Assembly (NCBI RefSeq): GCF_004363725.1
Contig: NZ_SNZF01000010.1
Span: forward strand, 1-64,000
Direction: 5' to 3'
DNA length: 64,000 nt
From: Aquamicrobium defluvii
Lineage (GTDB): Bacteria; Pseudomonadota; Alphaproteobacteria; Rhizobiales; Rhizobiaceae
Shown here: one piece after another, positions 59,581-64,000 of the stretch
Position numbering within the stretch: the stretch's first letter is position 1
Layout of the letters: each line of letters starts with the position of its first letter
Made by a program: the position numbers and the translations under genes
Notes under the pieces: generated by a model
What the model was told of the DNA's origin: nothing
What the model saw: only the letters and a program-made list of their open reading frames with translations
Database searches by the model: none

Positions 59581-60603
59581 TCAGCCTCCCGCCTTTTCGT
59601 ATTTCGCCACCGTCTGCTCGATGGCGCCGAAGATCGAGTGACCGGCGCTGTCCTGCATCTCGATACGCACACGGTCGCCGAACCTGAGGAACGGCGTGGC
59701 CGCGACGCCCTTTTCGATGGTTTCCACCATGCGGATTTCCGCGATGCAGGAATACCCCGCACCTCCCTCCGCCACCGGCTTGCCGGGACCGCCGTCCAGC
59801 CTGTTCGACACAGTGCCCGATCCGATGATTGAGCCGGCAGCCAGCGGGCGCGTGCGGGCCGCATGGGCGATGAGCTGGCCGAAATCGAAAGTCATGTCGA
59901 TGCCTGCGTTCGCCCGCCCGAATGGCTGGCCGTTCAGCGAAACCAGAAGCGGCAGATGCAATTTCCCACCATCCCACGCTTCGCCCAGTTCGTCCGGGGT
60001 GACGGCGACCGGCGAAAATGCCGTGGAAGGCTTCGACTGGAAAAAGCCGAAGCCCTTTGCCAGCTCGGCGGGAATGAGGCCGCGCAGCGACACGTCATTG
60101 GCCAGCATGACGAGGCGGATCGCCTCTTGCGCCTCCGCCACCGAAGCGCCCATCGGCACATCGTCGACGATCACCGCGATCTCGCCCTCGAAGTCGATTC
60201 CCCACGCCTCGTCGGCCATGGCGATCGGGTCGCGCGGCGCCAGAAAGCTGTCGGAACCGCCCTGATAGATCAGGGGGTCGGTCCAGAAGCTGCCCGGCAT
60301 TTCCGCGCCCCGCGCCTTTCGCACCAGTTCGACATGGTTCACATAGGCGGAGCCGTCCGCCCACTGATAGGCGCGCGGCAATGGCGATGCGGCTTCGTGC
60401 TCATGGAAGCGCATGGTGGGCTGAGCCCCGGTCTCAATGCCCTCGGCGACGCCGGCAAGCCGTGGTCCGACATGCTTCCAGTCGTCCAGCGCAGCCTGAA
60501 GCGTACGCGCGATGTGGCCCACTTCCGAGCAACGTGTCAGGTCTTTCGACACGACGACCAGACGGCCATCGCGGGTGGAATCCTTCAGTGTCGCCAGCTT
60601 CAT
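59581..60603 (-). CDS. Fumarylacetoacetate hydrolase family protein
   Basis: 340 residues from ATG 60603, preceded by AGAGAGGACGGGC. It has the FAH catalytic domain with metal ligands expected in GIDFEGEIAVIVDDVP and FWTDPLIYQGGSDSFL, LANDVSLRGLIP, and GSIIGSGTVSNR. The length fits the bacterial fumarylacetoacetase type used in tyrosine/homogentisate breakdown rather than the short 2-hydroxyhepta-diene isomerases. With divergent-side hppD it suggests tyrosine degradation. Homogentisate dioxygenase is not in the window. Confidence 0.85.
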   Translation of the reverse strand: MKLATLKDSTRDGRLVVVSKDLTRCSEVGHIARTLQAALDDWKHVGPRLAGVAEGIETGAQPTMRFHEHEAASPLPRAYQWADGSAYVNHVELVRKARGAEMPGSFWTDPLIYQGGSDSFLAPRDPIAMADEAWGIDFEGEIAVIVDDVPMGASVAEAQEAIRLVMLANDVSLRGLIPAELAKGFGFFQSKPSTAFSPVAVTPDELGEAWDGGKLHLPLLVSLNGQPFGRANAGIDMTFDFGQLIAHAARTRPLAAGSIIGSGTVSNRLDGGPGKPVAEGGAGYSCIAEIRMVETIEKGVAATPFLRFGDRVRIEMQDSAGHSIFGAIEQTVAKYEKAGG

Positions 60604-60729
60604 GCCCGTCCTCTCTCCCTTGCGTGACGCCCGACGCACTGCCGAACCTGCACTCCGGCCCATGCTATTGCCGGGACCGACCGGCTTCAACCGTGCATGG
60701 AAAGTCTTTTTGACCCGACCGGCAGCCGC

Positions 60730-61218
60730 TCAGCCGATCGGCAGCGGAGCGGCCTGCTTGAGCGTGTTGAGCACGATGGCGGTTTTTACATGCTGCACGG
60801 AATCGTGCGGCAACAGCACTTCGTTGACGAAGCGCGACAGATCGGAAAGCCCGCGCACGACCACCTTCAGATGGTAATCCATCTCTCCGGTCAGCGAATA
60901 GGCTTCGAGAACTTCGGGCAGGTCGTTGACCAGCCGGGCGAAGCGCTGGGCGTTGTCGCGGTTGTGGGTGGCGAGCGTGACCGAGATAACCACCAGCAGC
61001 TCAAGGCCCAGCCGCTCGCGGTCGAGCATGGCCTGATAACCCCTGATAAAGCCCTCCGCCTCCAGCCGCGCCCGTCTCCGCGAGCATTGCGAGGCCGACA
61101 GGGCGATCCTCTCCGACAGTTCGTTGTTGGTGAGCCGGCCGTCCCGTTGCAACTCGCGAAGCAGCCTCAGGTCGAACCGGTCAAGCATCTCGTTCACTGC
61201 ACGTTTCCCCATGTTCAT
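60730..61218 (-). CDS. Lrp/AsnC-family regulator
   Basis: About 162 residues (in-frame ATGs at 61236, 61218 and 61212). The N-terminal helix-turn-helix is DRFDLRLLRELQRDGRLTNNELSERIALSASQCSRRRARLE, followed by a RAM ligand domain (ISVTLATHNRDNAQRFARLVNDLPEVLEAYSLTGEMDYHLKVVV). Lrp-type proteins next to hppD usually respond to an aromatic amino acid. It is divergent from hppD across roughly 100 bases containing TTGCAT/ATGCAA arms. Confidence 0.9.
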   Translation of the reverse strand: MNMGKRAVNEMLDRFDLRLLRELQRDGRLTNNELSERIALSASQCSRRRARLEAEGFIRGYQAMLDRERLGLELLVVISVTLATHNRDNAQRFARLVNDLPEVLEAYSLTGEMDYHLKVVVRGLSDLSRFVNEVLLPHDSVQHVKTAIVLNTLKQAAPLPIG

Positions 61219-61267
61219 GCACGATCCACGCATCATTCCAACGAAACAGGCTCATATTGCAAGAACA

Positions 61268-61296
61268 TTGCATGGGCGCGGGCGCATTATATGCAA
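61268..61296. promoter_or_regulatory. Possible Lrp site between Lrp gene and hppD
   Basis: TTGCAT at 61268-61273 and ATGCAA at 61291-61296 are inverted arms 17 bases apart, and a TTGCAA lies just upstream (61258-61263). Lrp-family sites are loose AT-rich dyads, so this is a suggestion only. Confidence 0.35.
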
Positions 61297-61322
61297 ACTC
61301 GATTTAATGGGAGGAATTCACG

Positions 61323-62426
61323 ATGGGTCCGTTTCCGTATGATGCGCCGCCGGCTGAAATAACCGCCGAGAACCCCGCCGGCACCGATGGTTTCGAATTC
61401 GTCGAGTTCGCGCATCCCGAACCGCAGAAGCTGGAAGACCTGTTCTCCCGCATGGGCTATGTCCCGGTCGCCCGCCACAGGACCAGAAACATCACGGTCT
61501 GGCGGCAGGGCGACATCAACTACGTGGTGAATGCAGAACCCGGCTCGCACGCGATGCGCTTCGTCGACGAACACGGCCCCTGTGCTGCGTCCATGGCATG
61601 GCGGGTGGTCGATGCGCGGCATGCTTTCGAGCATGCCGTATCGAAAGGCGCGACGCCTTACGAAGGCGACGACAAGGCGCTGGATGCCCCGGCTATCTTG
61701 GGCATTGGCGGCTCACTGCTTTATTTCGTCGACAGATATGGCGAGAAGGGCTCGGCCTACGATACGGAGTTCGAATGGCTGGGCGAGCGGAATCCGAAAC
61801 CGCAGGGTGTCGGATTCTACTATCTCGATCACCTCACCCACAATGTCTATCGCGGCAATATGGACAAGTGGTGGGACTTCTACCGCGAACTGTTCGGTTT
61901 CAGGCAGATTCACTTCTTCGACATTGACGGGCGCATTACCGGGCTGGTCTCCCGGGCGATCACGTCGCCCTGCGGCAAGATCAGAATCCCGCTCAACGAG
62001 TCCAAGGACGAGACAAGCCAGATCGCGGAATATCTGCGCAAGTACAAGGGCGAAGGCATACAGCACATCGCCGTCGGCACGGACGACATCTATGACGCCA
62101 CCGACAGCCTGGCCGCCAAAGGGCTGAAATTCATGCCCGGCCCGCCGGATACCTATTACGAAATGTCGCACGGGCGCGTGAACGGTCATGACGAGCCGGT
62201 CGACCGGATGAAGAAGCACGGCATCCTGATCGACGGCGAAGGCGTGGTGAACGGCGGAACGACCCGCATCCTGCTGCAGATATTCTCGAAGACCGTCATC
62301 GGCCCGATCTTCTTCGAATTCATACAGCGCAAGGGCGACGAAGGGTTTGGCGAGGGCAATTTCCGCGCCCTGTTCGAATCGATCGAGGAAGACCAGATCC
62401 GGCGCGGCGTTATCCGCGTGGCCTGA
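61323..62426 (+). CDS. hppD: 4-hydroxyphenylpyruvate dioxygenase
   Basis: 367 residues with GGGAGGAATT upstream. A vicinal-oxygen-chelate dioxygenase with two half domains. Iron ligands: His in LDHLTHNV, His in IQHIAVGTDDI, and Glu in IFFEFIQRKGDEGFGEGNF, which also gives the conserved C-terminal gate GFGEGNF. It turns 4-hydroxyphenylpyruvate into homogentisate. Regulated probably by the divergent Lrp protein; the fumarylacetoacetase-like gene is close by. Confidence 0.95.
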   Translation: MGPFPYDAPPAEITAENPAGTDGFEFVEFAHPEPQKLEDLFSRMGYVPVARHRTRNITVWRQGDINYVVNAEPGSHAMRFVDEHGPCAASMAWRVVDARHAFEHAVSKGATPYEGDDKALDAPAILGIGGSLLYFVDRYGEKGSAYDTEFEWLGERNPKPQGVGFYYLDHLTHNVYRGNMDKWWDFYRELFGFRQIHFFDIDGRITGLVSRAITSPCGKIRIPLNESKDETSQIAEYLRKYKGEGIQHIAVGTDDIYDATDSLAAKGLKFMPGPPDTYYEMSHGRVNGHDEPVDRMKKHGILIDGEGVVNGGTTRILLQIFSKTVIGPIFFEFIQRKGDEGFGEGNFRALFESIEEDQIRRGVIRVA

Positions 62427-62435
62427 AAGCATAAA

Positions 62436-62480
62436 GCCGGGAGAGCATGACAAATGCCGTCCCGGCCTCATGCAGGCCGG
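62436..62480. terminator. Hairpins between convergent hppD and TonB-receptor genes
   Basis: GCCGGGA (62436-62442) with TCCCGGC (62460-62466), and a stronger alternative CCGGCCT (62462-62468) with AGGCCGG (62474-62480). The two share bases and exclude each other. No T-run is present on either strand. Confidence 0.45.
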
Positions 62481-62520
62481 CGATGATCCGGGGCCGGGCG
62501 AGAGCTCGCGCCTCTTCAGG

Positions 62521-64000
62521 TCAGAAACTGCCTCTGACACCGACGCCGAACATGCTCGGCGGGGTTATGGCTGCCTCGAGACCGCCAATGCCCCGGTTGG
62601 TCTGCATATATGTCGGCGCGCGTTCGTCGAAGATGTTCCTGACGTATCCATAGACCTGGAAAGCATCGGTGAACTGGTAGCTTACGCGCGCGTCGGCCAC
62701 CGTATAGGAGCCGACAGCCAGGGCGGGCGTGTTGGCGACATCGGAATAGTAGCCGTCCGTGTGGCGGACCTGACCGGAAATGGTCAGCTTCTCCGTCGCA
62801 TCCCAGCTTGCTCCCAGGCTCAGCATGTAACCGGGTGACTTTGTGAACTCGTTGCCTTCGTACGAGGTTCTGGTATTGATAGATATCTCGTCGATCCTGG
62901 TGCGCAGGATGCCTGCGCTCGCCTTGATGGTGAGGTTGTCGAGAACAAGATAATCCGCGCCGATCTCCACGCCGTAGGAATGCGCCTTGTCAGCATTAAT
63001 CGTGTAGGATGAGTATACAGGTTCCGGAAGGCTCGTATCTACCTCCGCAGAGACGTTGTACTGCGCATTCTTGAAGTCCATGTAGAAGAGGTTGCCGCTC
63101 AGCGTTAGCCTGTTATCGAGCAAGCTGGCGCGCGTGAACAGTTCATAGTTCCAGATGGTCTCATCCTTGAAGTCGCGCCAGGTGGGTACGGCGGGCGCCA
63201 CGGCGGAGAAATCCAGCGATACGCCGCCCGGATTGTAGCCGCGGCTGACCAGAGCGCCGACATTCCACTCCGGGGTGACGGCATAGGTCAGGGAAAGCTT
63301 GGGCAGCAGCGCCGAGAATGTCTTGTCGAAATCCACCGGTTGTGCCGCGAAGGTGGAAACGCCGGCACGCTGGATGCGGTCGTGCTGATAGCGCAGGCCA
63401 CCTGTCAGCGTCCACTGGTCCGCCATTTTCCATGTCAGTTCGCTGAAGAGACCAAGATTGTCCTTGGTGTCGTCGAAAGTCGATGTGCCGCGAAGGTCGA
63501 GGGTCTCGTCCGTGCTCACATGCGCGTAGTAGAGGCCGGCGACGCCGCTGATCACGTCGCCCTGCTCGCCGAAGGTGACGCGGGCCTCATTGGAGAAGTT
63601 CGTCTGTTCGACGTCGGCCGCTCCGATGCCTGCGGCGGGCATTTTACGGTGTACGGATGAGTCCGAATACTGCGTCTGATTGAAGATCTTGTAGCCGTTG
63701 CCGAAATCGTAGCTGACGTCGAGAATGCCGGTATGCGTGTCCTGCTTCCAGGTCGGCATGGTCGTCGCAAGGCTGTTGAGTTCATCGAACGGCACATAGG
63801 CCGATTCCTGCGTCGGCCTGTTCGTCCTGTTGAGCGAATAGGTGAGCTTCGCCTCGAACCCGGGAAATTCGGACGGCTGCCAGAGCAGTTTGCCCCGCGC
63901 ATTCAGCGCCTTGAAATCGAGGTCGGTTCCCGTGTCGCTATAGGCAGGATTTATGTAGTCGATGAATGTATCGCGTCCCGAATAGTCCACGGCGATGCGG
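62521..64000 (-). CDS. TonB-dependent outer-membrane receptor, C-terminal part (cut by window end)
   Basis: About 490 residues are visible, and the gene continues beyond 64000. The sequence alternates amphipathic beta strands (KIFNQTQYSDSS, LGLFSELTWKMADQWTLTGGLRYQHDR, NVGALVSRGYNPGG, LSLGASWDATEKLTISGQVRHTDGYYSD) and ends VRNIFDERAPTYMQ...GVGVRGSF with the terminal Phe of outer-membrane barrels. The plug domain and TonB box lie outside the window, so the ligand (siderophore, heme, vitamin or sugar) cannot be told. Confidence 0.9.
   Translation of the reverse strand, partial: RIAVDYSGRDTFIDYINPAYSDTGTDLDFKALNARGKLLWQPSEFPGFEAKLTYSLNRTNRPTQESAYVPFDELNSLATTMPTWKQDTHTGILDVSYDFGNGYKIFNQTQYSDSSVHRKMPAAGIGAADVEQTNFSNEARVTFGEQGDVISGVAGLYYAHVSTDETLDLRGTSTFDDTKDNLGLFSELTWKMADQWTLTGGLRYQHDRIQRAGVSTFAAQPVDFDKTFSALLPKLSLTYAVTPEWNVGALVSRGYNPGGVSLDFSAVAPAVPTWRDFKDETIWNYELFTRASLLDNRLTLSGNLFYMDFKNAQYNVSAEVDTSLPEPVYSSYTINADKAHSYGVEIGADYLVLDNLTIKASAGILRTRIDEISINTRTSYEGNEFTKSPGYMLSLGASWDATEKLTISGQVRHTDGYYSDVANTPALAVGSYTVADARVSYQFTDAFQVYGYVRNIFDERAPTYMQTNRGIGGLEAAITPPSMFGVGVRGSF

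Noticed and set aside
1..64000. CRISPR array, tRNA, rRNA or prophage
   Set aside because: No regularly spaced direct repeats, cloverleaf-like genes, rRNA segments or phage structural genes were noticed on either strand.

Overview
The window looks like chromosomal or megaplasmid DNA of a GC-rich alphaproteobacterium, most likely Rhizobiales (Mesorhizobium/Aminobacter/Phyllobacteriaceae-like). The grounds are remnants of an ActS/ActR (RegB/RegA) pair, an intergenic repeat at 14744-14850 of a type common in rhizobial genomes, FNR/FixK- and OxyR-type boxes, and the density of ABC/TRAP uptake operons with dedicated regulators. No rRNA, tRNA, CRISPR array, phage or intact insertion sequence was found. 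The taxonomic call is inference from style, not a database match.

Layout. 1-1480 is decayed: fragments of an ActS-type histidine kinase, a frameshifted ActR response regulator and a phosphotransferase remnant. 1483-2146 is a VapBC toxin-antitoxin pair (minus strand). 2417-7409 is a TetR-controlled RND efflux pump (adaptor plus inner-membrane transporter). 7747-14719 is one plus-strand operon: esterase, three-part TRAP transporter, thiamine-diphosphate decarboxylase-type enzyme and aldehyde dehydrogenase, which suggests uptake and decarboxylation/oxidation of a 2-oxo acid. A LuxR-type regulator and a PAS-PAS-GGDEF diguanylate cyclase follow on the minus strand. 17436-19119 holds two AraC regulators, one lacking its N-terminal half and one clipped at its C-terminus, separated by an inverted IS110-family transposase scar.

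19557-30172 is the most novel part. It is an 11-kb set of plus-strand genes: an ABC ATPase, a family-5 solute-binding protein with no signal peptide, a GntR/FCD regulator, a ureidoglycolate-lyase-like cupin, a periplasmic binding protein, an AtzA/8-oxoguanine-deaminase-like amidohydrolase, a fused double permease, a PuuE-type allantoinase-like deacetylase and an SDR without the usual Tyr-Lys pair. Two near-identical palindromes (19481-19497 and 23774-23790) lie before the two transcription units and probably mark the GntR regulon. I read it as import and stepwise hydrolysis of an unidentified ureide, purine-like or cyclic-amide compound.

30455-43249 is a DeoR-controlled sugar operon that looks like 2-deoxy-D-ribose catabolism: ABC importer, DUF4432 epimerase-like protein, ribokinase-family kinase, a eukaryote-type deoxyribose-phosphate aldolase, a tandem ALDH16-type dehydrogenase for the acetaldehyde formed, and a frameshifted FGGY kinase. 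43874-47049 is ahpC-ahpF-oxyR with an OxyR-type half-site upstream. 47405-49647 encodes a triheme cytochrome c and a TsdA-like thiosulfate dehydrogenase behind an FNR/FixK box. 49695-56886 is a divergent putrescine system: PotFGHI importer against PuuA-PuuB gamma-glutamylation/oxidation, with a TetR regulator convergent to puuB. 57691-62426 carries purU, an enol-lactonase-like hydrolase, a fumarylacetoacetase-family protein, an Lrp regulator and divergent hppD (tyrosine degradation). The window ends inside a TonB-dependent receptor on the minus strand.
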